A program made the position numbers and the translations under genes. Below, piece by piece: positions 50,812 to 60,383 of a DNA stretch of 64,000 bases. Source of the stretch: Acidobacteriota bacterium (lineage in GTDB: Bacteria; Acidobacteriota; Terriglobia; Bryobacterales; Bryobacteraceae); assembly GCA_026393985.1 (NCBI GenBank), contig JAPKZB010000006.1:114139-178138 (forward strand). Reading direction: 5' to 3'. The notes below the pieces were generated by a model. It saw only the letters and a program-made list of their open reading frames with translations, had not been told where the DNA came from and searched no databases. The first letter of the stretch is position 1. Every line of letters begins with the position of its first letter.

Positions 50812-53800
50812 ATGAAGATCCTCATCCCTCTCCTCATGCTTTTCGCCGCCAGCGCGGCCTTCCCCCAATCAACAGGCACCGCTACTGTCGTTGGTAACGT
50901 CAGTGACTCCTCCGGCGCCATGGTCGCCAACGCCAAAGTTGCTGTCCGGAACCTGGGGACCCAATCCATCTACGAGGGCCTCACCAGCGCCTCCGGCGCT
51001 TATTATGTGCCCAATCTGCCCTCCGGAAGTTACGATGTCACCGTCGAAGCCGCCGGCTTTAAACGCTTCGTGCGGTCCGGACTCGTCCTCCGCATCAACG
51101 AATCGCCACGCATCGACGTGACGCTCGAAGTGGGCAGCGTCACCGATTCCGTCCGCGTCGATGCGACCCCGCCGCTGCTCGAAACTGAAACCGCCGGTTC
51201 CGGCCAAGTGCTCGATGGCGCGGTTGTGCAAAAACTGCCCGTCATGCAGAAGTTCGTCCACCGCGTTCTTCTCTACATGCCCAACATGACCAACATCAAC
51301 GGCCAGCACGCCGTAGGGCAGCGGCAGCGCGCCATCGGCTACTCGATGGACGGTATCAGCGGTAAAGAACCAGCCGTGGGACAGGTCGGCGACTTCCAAC
51401 GCACCATGATCGCCTCGCTTGACGCGATTCAAGAGTTCAAAATGTGGACCACCGGCACCCCGGCTGAGTTCGGCCACTCCGCCGGCGGCCAGCTCAGCGT
51501 CGTCTTCAAAAGTGGCGCCAACCAGTTTCACGGTAACGTCGAGGACCGCTACACCAATGGCAAGCTCATTCATCGCGCGTTTCTCGAGCAACTGCCCCGC
51601 ACCGGCCAGTTTGATTACCACGAGTGGGGCGCCACCAGCTCGGGCAAGATTATCAAGGACAAAACCTTCTTCTTCGGCGGCTTCCAGCAGCACTACGAAA
51701 AGCTCAGCGAAACCGTCATCGTCAGCGTCCCCAGCCCGGAAATGTACGCCGGCAACTTCAACTTCAACGGGCGCGGACTGCCGGTCTACAACCCCTTTAC
51801 GACTCGTCAGGTCAACGGGAACTGGGTCCGCGACCCCTTCCCCGGCAACCAGATTCCCCAGTCGCTGTACGACCCCGTTGCCCGCAAGGTGGTCAGCCTG
51901 AAGCCTTGGCGCGAGCAGTCCGACCCTGGCACCATTCAGCCCACCGGCCCCGTCAACAACCTCACTTATAACGCCGGTGGCGGCTACGTCTTCATGCGCT
52001 TCGACGCCAAGATCGACCACCAATTCTCGGCCAACCATCGGATCTTTGGCCGCTACTCCCATGTGCGTCACCGCAGCGAAGAGCGCCCCGTGCGGGAACT
52101 CACCGAAGTCGTGTATGGGAACGTCTTTGTGCGTCCTCTCGATCAGCGCAACATCGCCATCTCCGATACCTACACCTTCGGCCCCACGATGATTAACGAA
52201 ATGCGCCTCGGCTTCAACCGCCGTCTGAATCGGGGCGTACCGGAGAGCTTTGGCCAGGGCTGGGCCAAGCAACTCGGCATCCCCGGCGTCTCCGACGAAA
52301 CCTTCCCCGACTTCCAGAACTCCGGTGGCGGCCGCTTCTACGGCTTCGGCCCTGGCGGCCGTTCCGTTGACGTGGCCGAGGACTTTACCTTCCAGAACAA
52401 CTTCACCAAGGTCACCGGTAAGCACACGCTGAAGTTCGGTTATGAAATGATCAAGACGCGCTACAACTCGCTGGCCGCCACCCTGCCCTCCGGCCAATAC
52501 CGCATGGCCGGCACCGAGCTGCCGTTTACCCCGAACACCGGCAACGCCTTCGCCAGTTTCCTGCTCGGCACCGTCGGCCAGGGCGTCTTCCAACAGAACG
52601 TCGCCACCTGGCTCCCGCAGTGGTGGTCGCACGGCTGGTACGCGCAAACCACCTGGCGGCCCATCCGCAATCTCACCGTCGAAGCCGGGCTGCGCTGGAG
52701 CTACGAGTCCCCTTTCTCGACTAAGTATGGCCAGCAGTCGCAGTTCGATCCCAACGCCACCGACCCCCTGACCGGCCGCAAAGGCGCCATCGTGCACGGC
52801 GCCGGCCTGCTCTCCAAGCGCGACCTGAACAACTTCCAGCCCCGCCTTGGCGTCGCCTGGAACTTCTCGCCGAAAACGGTCTTCCGCGGCAGCTTCGGCA
52901 TGTATCATGTCGACCTGTTCACCAACGGCCTCGGCCAGAACTTTGAGGAGTACATCGCCACCGCCAACGTCCAGGCGGCTCCCGGCGACCCCCGGCACGC
53001 CTTCCTTCTCTCGCAGGGGCCTGGCGCCATCCGCTTCCCCATCGCCTCGGACGGCAGCGTTCCTTTCCAGGGCACTAACTACGGCGGCCGCAACGCCTCG
53101 TGGTACGACCCCAACATGCGCCTGCCCTATGTCCTCATGTGGTCCGGCGGCTTCCAGCATCAGTTGACCCAGAAGTGGCTCATCGAAACCACCTATCAGG
53201 GCTCGTCCGGCGTCGGGCTCCTGAACAACTGGGATGCCAACGTCGTCCCGCTCGATATCTCCCGCGATCCGGTCGTTCTCAACCAGGTCTTTAACGCCGT
53301 GCAGAACTACAAGCCGTTCCCGAACTTCGGTTCGATTCAGCACTACGCCAACTACGGCCACAATTCGCACCACTCGGCCACCTTCCGCGTCGAACGCCGG
53401 TTTGCCCAGGGCATGGCGCTCAACACCTTCTATCAGCTGGGTAAAACACTCAATGACGGCGACGACGACGGCGGCCGGTCCGGCATCACCTGGTACAACC
53501 GTTCGCTTGAAAAGGGCCGCGCTAACTACGACATCCGCCACCGCCTCGTCAGCGTCATGACCTACGAACTGCCCTTCGGCAAAGGGCGGAAGTTCATGAA
53601 CCGCGGCGGCATCCTGAACCACGCCTTCGGCAACTGGGACTTCGCCTGGACGCAGACCTTCCAGAGCGGTCCGCCCATGATGATCACCGCCGCCGGCAGC
53701 CCCAACCGCTACCTGCCCGGCATGGTGCGGCCTAATGCCGTGCTGCCGGCCGAGCAGATGGTCGTTAAGGATTACTCGGTCGGTCAGCGCTTCCCGCTCG

Positions 53801-54135
53801 CCGCCCAGAACTCCTACTTCAACGTGAATGCCTTTGCCTACCCGGCGGCGTTCACCCCCGGCACCCTCGGCCGCAACGTGATCGAGTCCCCGGGTCTGCG
53901 CTGGACCCAGTTGTCCATCTCGAAGGACTTCCTGATCACCGAACGCGTCCGCTTTGTCATCCGCTGGGACTGCAACAACCCCACCAAAGAGCCCCAACTG
54001 GCTGATCCGGGCGGCACGTATAACCTGCAGGCTATCGCCGCCTTCGGACGCTTCGGCGGCATCGGGCGCGGCAGCTTCTCTGACATCGGAACGGCCCGCA
54101 TGCACCACGTGATCGTCGGCCGCTTCCAGTGGTAA
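50812..54135 (+). CDS. Oar-like TonB-dependent outer-membrane receptor
   Basis: A 1107-residue protein starting MKILIPLLMLFAASAAFPQS. The regulatory-like domain (about 23-105: ATVVGNVSDSSGAMVANAKV, AAGFKRFVRSGLVLRI) is followed by the plug (VVQKLPVMQKFVHRVLLYMPN) and a large barrel. ATG 50812 is preferred to GTG 50800 because it begins the signal sequence. The C-terminus MHHVIVGRFQW has the terminal aromatic needed for BAM insertion. An antisense open frame of similar length is an artefact of codon bias. The ligand is unknown. Confidence 0.92.
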   Translation: MKILIPLLMLFAASAAFPQSTGTATVVGNVSDSSGAMVANAKVAVRNLGTQSIYEGLTSASGAYYVPNLPSGSYDVTVEAAGFKRFVRSGLVLRINESPRIDVTLEVGSVTDSVRVDATPPLLETETAGSGQVLDGAVVQKLPVMQKFVHRVLLYMPNMTNINGQHAVGQRQRAIGYSMDGISGKEPAVGQVGDFQRTMIASLDAIQEFKMWTTGTPAEFGHSAGGQLSVVFKSGANQFHGNVEDRYTNGKLIHRAFLEQLPRTGQFDYHEWGATSSGKIIKDKTFFFGGFQQHYEKLSETVIVSVPSPEMYAGNFNFNGRGLPVYNPFTTRQVNGNWVRDPFPGNQIPQSLYDPVARKVVSLKPWREQSDPGTIQPTGPVNNLTYNAGGGYVFMRFDAKIDHQFSANHRIFGRYSHVRHRSEERPVRELTEVVYGNVFVRPLDQRNIAISDTYTFGPTMINEMRLGFNRRLNRGVPESFGQGWAKQLGIPGVSDETFPDFQNSGGGRFYGFGPGGRSVDVAEDFTFQNNFTKVTGKHTLKFGYEMIKTRYNSLAATLPSGQYRMAGTELPFTPNTGNAFASFLLGTVGQGVFQQNVATWLPQWWSHGWYAQTTWRPIRNLTVEAGLRWSYESPFSTKYGQQSQFDPNATDPLTGRKGAIVHGAGLLSKRDLNNFQPRLGVAWNFSPKTVFRGSFGMYHVDLFTNGLGQNFEEYIATANVQAAPGDPRHAFLLSQGPGAIRFPIASDGSVPFQGTNYGGRNASWYDPNMRLPYVLMWSGGFQHQLTQKWLIETTYQGSSGVGLLNNWDANVVPLDISRDPVVLNQVFNAVQNYKPFPNFGSIQHYANYGHNSHHSATFRVERRFAQGMALNTFYQLGKTLNDGDDDGGRSGITWYNRSLEKGRANYDIRHRLVSVMTYELPFGKGRKFMNRGGILNHAFGNWDFAWTQTFQSGPPMMITAAGSPNRYLPGMVRPNAVLPAEQMVVKDYSVGQRFPLAAQNSYFNVNAFAYPAAFTPGTLGRNVIESPGLRWTQLSISKDFLITERVRFVIRWDCNNPTKEPQLADPGGTYNLQAIAAFGRFGGIGRGSFSDIGTARMHHVIVGRFQW

Positions 54136-54176
54136 CGCGGTCCGCTTAAACCCTCTGCGCGTAAGCGCATAACTGA

Positions 54177-54220
54177 AACCGGCGGTTGGCTGCATCCTCA
54201 GCCTACCGCCGGTTTTTTTT
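54177..54220 (+). terminator. Strong Rho-independent terminator after the second receptor gene
   Basis: A 16-bp stem beginning AACCGGCGGT with one mismatch is followed by eight T. It isolates the receptor gene from the metal efflux operon. Confidence 0.92.
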
Positions 54221-54371
54221 GCGGGTGGCGATGACTGGCGCCTGGATCATGGCGTTCGGCGCGGTCCGCCCCCATCCGGTCTCCGGGCCAGGTCACTTAC
54301 CCCTATTCCGCTTCCTCCTATCCCCTGCCGAGGCTAGTGTCGTTATGCCCGGTCTGCCCCAGAATCGAGCC

Positions 54372-55631
54372 ATGACCGCAAGGTTCGTTGTTCTCGGATT
54401 GCTTCTCAGTGGCCGCGTCGCCGCCCAGTCTCCCCCGCTCCCGCTCCCGCTTCCGCTAGCAGTCGCGGAGGCGGTTTCGAATAACCTGGATCTTGCCGCC
54501 CAGCGTCTGAATATTCCGGTGGCCGAGGCCCGCGCCATCACGGCGCGGCTGCGGCCCAATCCCGTCCTGACGGTTAGCGGGCAGAGTCTCAACCTCCTGG
54601 GCGCGAACTTCTCGCCCAACACCCCGCTCGGGCCGAACCAGACCAACATTCACACCGACTTCCCCATCGAACGCGGCGGGAAGCGCCAAAGCCGCGTTGC
54701 GTTTGCCCGCGAGCAGAAGAACCTGGCCGAACTCGAAGTGCGCGAACTCATGCGGCAGGTGATCTTTGCGGTCCACAACGCCTTTGTGGACGTCCAACAG
54801 GCCAAAGCGTTACTCCAACTCGCCAAGGAGAATCTCCAAAACCTTCAGGGTGTCGTCACCATCAACGAAGCGCGGCTGAAGAACGGGGACTTAGCCGAAG
54901 TGGAACTGGAACGCTCCCGTTTGGCCGCCCTGCAAAGCCAAGCCCGCGTTGACCAGACACAGCTGCAGTTGGAGCAAGCCAAAACCCAACTCCAACTCTT
55001 CATCGGCCGCAAACAAACCGCTCCGGACTTTGATATTCAAGGGGACCTCCGCGCGGACACCCCGGCCTTCAACCCCACGCAGCTCTCGGAACTCGCCCTC
55101 TCCCGCCGGCCCGATTACCTGCTCACCGTCCAATCCCAAGCCACATCCCGCGCCGACCTGAAACTGCAAATCGCCAACGGCCGCGTCGATTTCGTCGTCG
55201 GCAGCGAGTACACCTACCAGCGCGCCTGGGGCGTTGGCGGGAGTTCGCTGGGCGTATCGATTTCTGTCCCGCTCAAGCTGTACAACAAGAACCAGGGCGA
55301 AATTGCCCGCGCGCAGCGCGAAATCAGTTCCGCCGAGGCGCGCACCGCCGCCTTGTCCCGCTCCATCCGCGCGGAAATCGAAAAGGCCCTGCAGCAGTAC
55401 CAGGTTGCTGGCCGTCTCCTCGATTCCATCAAACGGGACATGCTAGACCGCGCCCGCACCGTCCGCAACACGACCGAGTACTCCTACCGCCGCGGCGAAG
55501 CGAGCCTGGTCGAGTTCCTGGATGCGCAGCGAGCTTTTAACGAAACCATGGAATTCTACAATACGACGCGCGCCAACTACGCTCGCAGCCTCTATCTGCT
55601 CGACGCCGTCTCTGGAGCAAACCCCGAATGA
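54372..55631 (+). CDS. czcC: CzcC-like outer-membrane efflux protein (TolC family)
   Basis: A 419-residue protein. The signal peptide MTARFVVLGLLLSGRVAAQS is followed by two OEP repeats: AVAEAVSNNLDLAAQRLNIP, ARAITARLRPNPVLTVSG, and GDLAEVELERSRLAALQSQARVDQTQLQLEQAKTQLQLFIG, then NTTEYSYRRGEASLVEFLDAQRAF. These form the alpha-barrel tunnel of a tripartite exporter. ATG 54372 is chosen because the upstream extension runs through the terminator. The stop overlaps the adaptor start (ATGA). With the next two genes it makes a CzcCBA-type system. Confidence 0.9.
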   Translation: MTARFVVLGLLLSGRVAAQSPPLPLPLPLAVAEAVSNNLDLAAQRLNIPVAEARAITARLRPNPVLTVSGQSLNLLGANFSPNTPLGPNQTNIHTDFPIERGGKRQSRVAFAREQKNLAELEVRELMRQVIFAVHNAFVDVQQAKALLQLAKENLQNLQGVVTINEARLKNGDLAEVELERSRLAALQSQARVDQTQLQLEQAKTQLQLFIGRKQTAPDFDIQGDLRADTPAFNPTQLSELALSRRPDYLLTVQSQATSRADLKLQIANGRVDFVVGSEYTYQRAWGVGGSSLGVSISVPLKLYNKNQGEIARAQREISSAEARTAALSRSIRAEIEKALQQYQVAGRLLDSIKRDMLDRARTVRNTTEYSYRRGEASLVEFLDAQRAFNETMEFYNTTRANYARSLYLLDAVSGANPE

Positions 55632-56815
55632 ACGCGAAACTTCCCGTTGTGATAGCTCTCCTGTTCGCCTCATGCGCGAAACAGGAGCAGTCCGCTGTGC
55701 CGGCCAAAACCCCCGTCAGCGAAGCCGCTTTCCCCTCCGCCTCTCCCTCGGCTTCCCCCACCCGTCCGCGCCTTGTCGCGCTTGGGCCGGAGGCTCCGGA
55801 ACTCCGCGAAATGTCCGTCGAAACAGTGCAGCTGGCGCCGGTTCCCGCCGAAGACACCTCCGCACCCGCGCGCATTGAAGCCAACCCCAACCGCATCGGC
55901 CGCGCCCGGCTTCCCGTGCCAGGGCGCATCGTCAGTGTCATGGTCCAACTCGGCGACTCCGTGAAGGCCGGCCAACCGCTCGCTATCATCGATAGCCCCT
56001 CGGTCACCGACGCCGAAACCGGCTACCTGCAGGCCGAGTCCATCGTCAAGCAGGCCGAAGTCGCTCTCGCCAAAGCGAACGCCGACCTGGAACGGATCAC
56101 CGACCTGTTTGAAAACAAAGCCGTCGCCCAAAAAGAGGTCCTCGCGGCGAAAACCGTCCAGGCTCTCTCGGTCACCGCTCTCGAACAGGCGGTCCAAAGC
56201 CGCCGTCAGGCCCAGCAAAAGCTTGAGTTCCTCGGTCTGAAGACAGGCCGGAACCAGCAACAGGTGGTCGTCGCCTCTCCCATCGCCGGGAAAGTTCTCG
56301 AAGTCGCCGTCGTCCCGGGCGAGTTCCGCAACGAAGTCAATGAACCTCTTGTCACCGTGGCCGACCTATCCCGGATCTGGGCCACCGCCGACGTACCCGA
56401 ATCCCAAATCCGCCAGTACCGCCTCGGGGGGCAAACCAGCCTTGAACTGCTCGCATACCCCGGTGAGTTTCTCCCCGGTCATGTCACCCGCATCGCCGAC
56501 ACCGCCGATGCCGAAACCCGCACCGTAAAAGTCAGCGCCGAACTCGAAAACCAGTCCGGCCGGCTCCGCCCGATGATGTTCGGCCGCATGCGTTACGTCA
56601 ACGGTCTCGTCCGGGTACCCTGGGTCCCCGAAGCTGCCATTGTTCGTATCGGCGACCAGGATTTCGTTTTCGTCGAACAGTCCAAGGGCCACTTCCAGCT
56701 GACCGTGGTCGTCCTCGGCAAACGCCATGAGTCCGGTTTCGCGATCCTGCAGGGCGTGTCCGCCGGCGACCGGGTGGTCACCCGCGGCGCCGTCTATCTG
56801 AAAGGAGCATTGTAA
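55628..56815 (+). CDS. czcB: CzcB-like periplasmic adaptor (RND membrane-fusion protein), lipoprotein
   Basis: A 395-residue protein with a lipobox (IALLFASC, Cys16). LPVPGRIVSVMVQLGDSVKAGQPLAIIDSP is the first lipoyl half, a coiled coil follows (about 130-205), then VASPIAGKVLEVAVVPGEF and the beta-barrel domain (RIWATADVPESQIRQYRLGG). This is the CusB/CzcB order. No N-terminal His/Met metal-binding extension is seen. Translation is coupled to the upstream OMP gene. Confidence 0.92.
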   Translation: MNAKLPVVIALLFASCAKQEQSAVPAKTPVSEAAFPSASPSASPTRPRLVALGPEAPELREMSVETVQLAPVPAEDTSAPARIEANPNRIGRARLPVPGRIVSVMVQLGDSVKAGQPLAIIDSPSVTDAETGYLQAESIVKQAEVALAKANADLERITDLFENKAVAQKEVLAAKTVQALSVTALEQAVQSRRQAQQKLEFLGLKTGRNQQQVVVASPIAGKVLEVAVVPGEFRNEVNEPLVTVADLSRIWATADVPESQIRQYRLGGQTSLELLAYPGEFLPGHVTRIADTADAETRTVKVSAELENQSGRLRPMMFGRMRYVNGLVRVPWVPEAAIVRIGDQDFVFVEQSKGHFQLTVVVLGKRHESGFAILQGVSAGDRVVTRGAVYLKGAL

Positions 56816-56823
56816 GGGGCCCC

Positions 56824-59800
56824 ATGCGGAAGATCATTTTTTTTGCTGTCAATCAGCCCCTGCTGGTGTTCCTGATGCTGATCCTCTTCATCGGGGTCGG
56901 CATCGCGGCGTTTCGGAATCTGCCGATCGAGGCCTTCCCGGACGTTACCGATATTCAGGTTACCGTCGTCACGCTCTACCCCGGCCAAGCGGCCGAAGAA
57001 GTCGAAAAGCAGGTCACCGTTCCTCTTGAAATCGCCCTCAGCGGCCTTCCCCACGCCGTCCGGCTCTTCTCCCATACCCAGTTCGGACTCTCGTCCACCT
57101 ACATCACCTTTGACGATTCCGCCGACAACTACTTCGCCCGCCAGCAGGTGCTCGAGCGATTGCAAACGGTCGACCTCCCCGCCGGAATCAAGCCGGAACT
57201 GGCGCCGTTGTCGAGCCCCATCGGAGAGATCTACCGCGTCTACCTGAAGTCCGATAAACGCGACGCCATGGAGCTGCGGACGATCATGGACTGGGTTGTT
57301 CAGCGCCACCTCAAGATGGTGCCCGGCGTTGCCGATGTCGTCCCCCGTGGCGGACTCATCAAGCAGTTCCAGGTCGTGCCCGACTTCACCCGGATGCGCG
57401 CCCAGGGCGTCACCCTCGACAAGCTCATCGAAGCCCTCCAGCGCGGCAACCTCAATGCCGGCGGCGGCTACATCGAACTCGGCGAACAGCAACTCACCGT
57501 CCGGGCGATGGGGCTACTCCGCTCCCGCTCCGATATCGAACATGTCGTGGTCACCGAGCGCAATGGCGTCCCCGTCGTCATCGACGATGTCGCCACCGTC
57601 GAAATCGGCTCCCAGCAACGCCAGGGTATGGTTGCCCTCAACGACAACGACAACATCGTCAACGGGACCATCCTGATGCGCAAGGGCGAAACCCCGGCCC
57701 TCGTCCTCGAAGGCGTCAAGGCCAAAATCGCCGAACTCAACGGGTCCATTCTACCCAAGGATGTCGAACTCGTCCCCTACTACGACCGCGCCTGGCTCAT
57801 CGGCAACACCCTCCAGACCGTCTTCAAGAACCTCGCCGAAGGCGCCGTCCTCGTCTGCATCGTCCTCTTCCTGTTCCTCGGCCGCGTGGCCCCCGCCGCC
57901 ATCGTCGCCATCATTATCCCGCTCTCGCTCCTGGCGACGTTCATCGGACTCACCATCAAGAACATCCCCGCCAACCTGCTCTCGCTCGGCGCCATGGATT
58001 TCGGCATCATTGTGGATGGCGCCGTCATTGTTGTCGAAAACATCTTCCGCGCCGCCTCGCACGACCGGGACAAGTATTCCTCCTTCAAAGAACTCGTCGC
58101 CGAATCGGCCGCCCAGGTGGGCCGGCCGACGTTCTTCTCGATGCTCATCATCATCCTGGCCCACCTGCCCATTTTTGCCCTCCAGCGCCATGAAGGCCGC
58201 ATCTTCGCCCCGATGGCCTACACCATCACCTCCGCCCTCATCGGCTCGCTCCTGTTCTCTCTCACCCTGGTTCCCGTTCTCTGTGTCTACCTCATGCGGC
58301 GCACCCGGCCGGAAAAAGGGAACTTCCTTCTCCATTTCGCCCACTCGGCCTACCGCCGCCTGCTCGCGGGAGCCCTCGCCCGCCCCCGAATCGTGCTCAC
58401 CGCCGCCGCCGTCGCGCTGATCGGCAGTCTCTCGCTGCTGCCCCGCCTAGGCTCGGAGTTCCTCCCAGAGTTGAACGAAGGCAGCATCTGGATCAACTTC
58501 ACATTGCCGCCGGGCATCGCGCCCTCCGAAGTCAGCCGTTCCCTCCATCGCGCGCGCACCTCGCTGCTCAAGATTCCCGAGGTCTCCCGCGTCGTCTCGC
58601 AGGCCGGCCGCCCTGACGACGGCACCGATCCGAAGACTTTTAACATGGCCGAAGTGCTTGTCGACCTGAAGCCCGAAACCGAGTGGCGCAGCGGCATCAC
58701 CAAGGAGCAACTGCTCGCCCGCATGGAAAAGACCCTGGACGAGCTCCCCGGCATCACCCCCACGTTCTCCCAGCCCATCCGCGATAGCGTGCTCGAATCC
58801 ATTTCGCAAATCGACGGGCAAATCGTCATCAAGCTCTTCGGCGACGACTCCGAAGTCCTCAAGCGCGAAATGGACGAAGTCCTTAAGCTGATCAAGCCCA
58901 TCCGTGGCGTCGGCCGTGCGTTCGTTGACCGGGCCGGCCGCGTCCCCCAACTCCGCATTAACGTCGACCGCGACCGCGCCGCCAAGTACGGCCTCAATAT
59001 CGCCGACATCGAAGACGTCATTGAAACCGCCCTTGGCGGCCACGCCGCCACCCAAATCTGGGAAGGCGAGAAGCGTTTCGACGTCGTCGTCCGCCAGCGC
59101 GATCAGGACCGGAACAACGTCGAAGCGCTGCGTAACCTGATGCTCGAAGCGCCGGACCACTCGCGTGTGCCGTTGGATCAGGTGGCGACCATCGGCATCC
59201 ATGACGGCATTCTCAACATCTCCCGGGAAGGAGGCCGCCCCACGGCCGCTATCGGCGTCTTCCTGAAGGACCGCGATATGGGCAGCCTCGTGGCCGAAAT
59301 GCAGCAGGTCGTCGACGCCAAACTCAAACTCCCCCCGGGCTATACCCTCACTTGGGGCGGCGAATTCGAAAACCAGCAGCGGGCCATGACCCGTCTCTTC
59401 ATGATCATCCCCGTCAGCATCCTGCTGATCTTCGTGCTGCTGTTTGAGGCCTTTAAGTCGGTCAAGAGCGCCGCCCTTATCCTGCTCAATGTTCCCTTCG
59501 CCCTGGTCGGCGGCATCCTCGCCCTCTTCCTCACGGGGATCAACCTGAGCGTCTCGGCCGCCATTGGCTTTATCGCCTTGTTCGGCCAGGCGGTCTTGAA
59601 CGGAGTCGTCATGGTTTCTTACTTTGACGGTCTTCGCCAGGCCGGCCACGCCCCCTACCTTGCCGTCTTCGAAGGCGCACAATCCCGTCTTCGCACCGTC
59701 CTGATGACTTCACTGTTGGCCATGCTCGGGCTGCTCCCCATGGCTCTCTCCCACGCCATCGGCTCCGAGGTCCAGCGCCCCCTTTCCGTAGTCATCATCG

Positions 59801-59892
59801 GCGGCCTGGTCAGCGCCACTATCCTGACCCTGTTCGTCCTGCCCGCCCTGTACCTGATGTTCCACACGGGTCCGAAAAAAACAGCGCTCTGA
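56824..59892 (+). CDS. czcA: CzcA-like heavy-metal RND efflux pump
   Basis: A 1022-residue inner-membrane pump. The transmembrane helix 4 motif DFGIIVDGAVIVVEN with Asp392, Asp398 and Glu405 is the HME-RND signature of CzcA-type pumps for divalent cations (Zn, Co, Cd, Ni) rather than the CusA type. Other marks are NLPIEAFPDVTDIQVTVVTLYPGQAAEEVEKQVTVP and LPRLGSEFLPELNEGSIWI. It follows czcB by 8 bp. Proton-driven export of a divalent metal through the tripartite complex is expected; the exact ion cannot be fixed. The regulator is not in the window. Confidence 0.94.
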   Translation: MRKIIFFAVNQPLLVFLMLILFIGVGIAAFRNLPIEAFPDVTDIQVTVVTLYPGQAAEEVEKQVTVPLEIALSGLPHAVRLFSHTQFGLSSTYITFDDSADNYFARQQVLERLQTVDLPAGIKPELAPLSSPIGEIYRVYLKSDKRDAMELRTIMDWVVQRHLKMVPGVADVVPRGGLIKQFQVVPDFTRMRAQGVTLDKLIEALQRGNLNAGGGYIELGEQQLTVRAMGLLRSRSDIEHVVVTERNGVPVVIDDVATVEIGSQQRQGMVALNDNDNIVNGTILMRKGETPALVLEGVKAKIAELNGSILPKDVELVPYYDRAWLIGNTLQTVFKNLAEGAVLVCIVLFLFLGRVAPAAIVAIIIPLSLLATFIGLTIKNIPANLLSLGAMDFGIIVDGAVIVVENIFRAASHDRDKYSSFKELVAESAAQVGRPTFFSMLIIILAHLPIFALQRHEGRIFAPMAYTITSALIGSLLFSLTLVPVLCVYLMRRTRPEKGNFLLHFAHSAYRRLLAGALARPRIVLTAAAVALIGSLSLLPRLGSEFLPELNEGSIWINFTLPPGIAPSEVSRSLHRARTSLLKIPEVSRVVSQAGRPDDGTDPKTFNMAEVLVDLKPETEWRSGITKEQLLARMEKTLDELPGITPTFSQPIRDSVLESISQIDGQIVIKLFGDDSEVLKREMDEVLKLIKPIRGVGRAFVDRAGRVPQLRINVDRDRAAKYGLNIADIEDVIETALGGHAATQIWEGEKRFDVVVRQRDQDRNNVEALRNLMLEAPDHSRVPLDQVATIGIHDGILNISREGGRPTAAIGVFLKDRDMGSLVAEMQQVVDAKLKLPPGYTLTWGGEFENQQRAMTRLFMIIPVSILLIFVLLFEAFKSVKSAALILLNVPFALVGGILALFLTGINLSVSAAIGFIALFGQAVLNGVVMVSYFDGLRQAGHAPYLAVFEGAQSRLRTVLMTSLLAMLGLLPMALSHAIGSEVQRPLSVVIIGGLVSATILTLFVLPALYLMFHTGPKKTAL

Positions 59893-60134
59893 TCGGCGGG
59901 CCGCCCTCGTCACGCGCCGTGTCGAAGGCGGCCCCCGGTACGGTCTCGAGGATGGCCTGGGAACCGAGCATCGTTTTAAAAAAAGGCATGTTTCAAAAAA
60001 CACATGTTAAAGAACACCTGCCTGCGCTCTTCCCAGGTAGGAGGTCTCCACGAGGCCGGCACCGTACTGCCCCCAGGATCAGCCTGGCCCAAAGCCAGCA
60101 AGGAGCAGAGAAAAAACAGAAAGATTACCTTCAA
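59889..60134 (-). pseudogene. Possible remnant of a small secreted protein gene
   Basis: On the minus strand LKVIFLFFLCSLLALGQADP looks like a signal peptide. ASWRPPTWEERRQVFFNMCF follows, and after a frame change at a T-run (about 59975-59985) the sequence reads SQAILETVPGAAFDTARDEG. The only possible start is TTG. The frame is broken, so if real it is dead. The rest of the 59893-60383 gap holds no recognised gene. Confidence 0.3.
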
Positions 60135-60383
60135 ACAAGTTCTACATCCCGGAGCGCGATCAAATCCCCCAGAGGCAGTTCGTCGGAAAAGCCGACTAGC
60201 CACCTGCAAAGCACCATACCCTGTTTGCCGAAACCCATCAAGCCGTCGGGCGGCCGCCGGCAAATCGCTCGGTAAGCTTCGCCTGCAAAAGTGTTGCATC
60301 CAAAGCCCGTCGTGTAGCATCTCGATACGAAATTGGTTGTGGTACGAGCCTTCGGGCCTACTTTGCTACGGGAAAGGAAATTC

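Noticed and set aside
50869..54195. A 1108-codon open frame antisense to the receptor gene
   Set aside because: It mirrors the receptor's codon bias (C-ending codons leave the reverse frame open), runs through the terminator, and has no family character.
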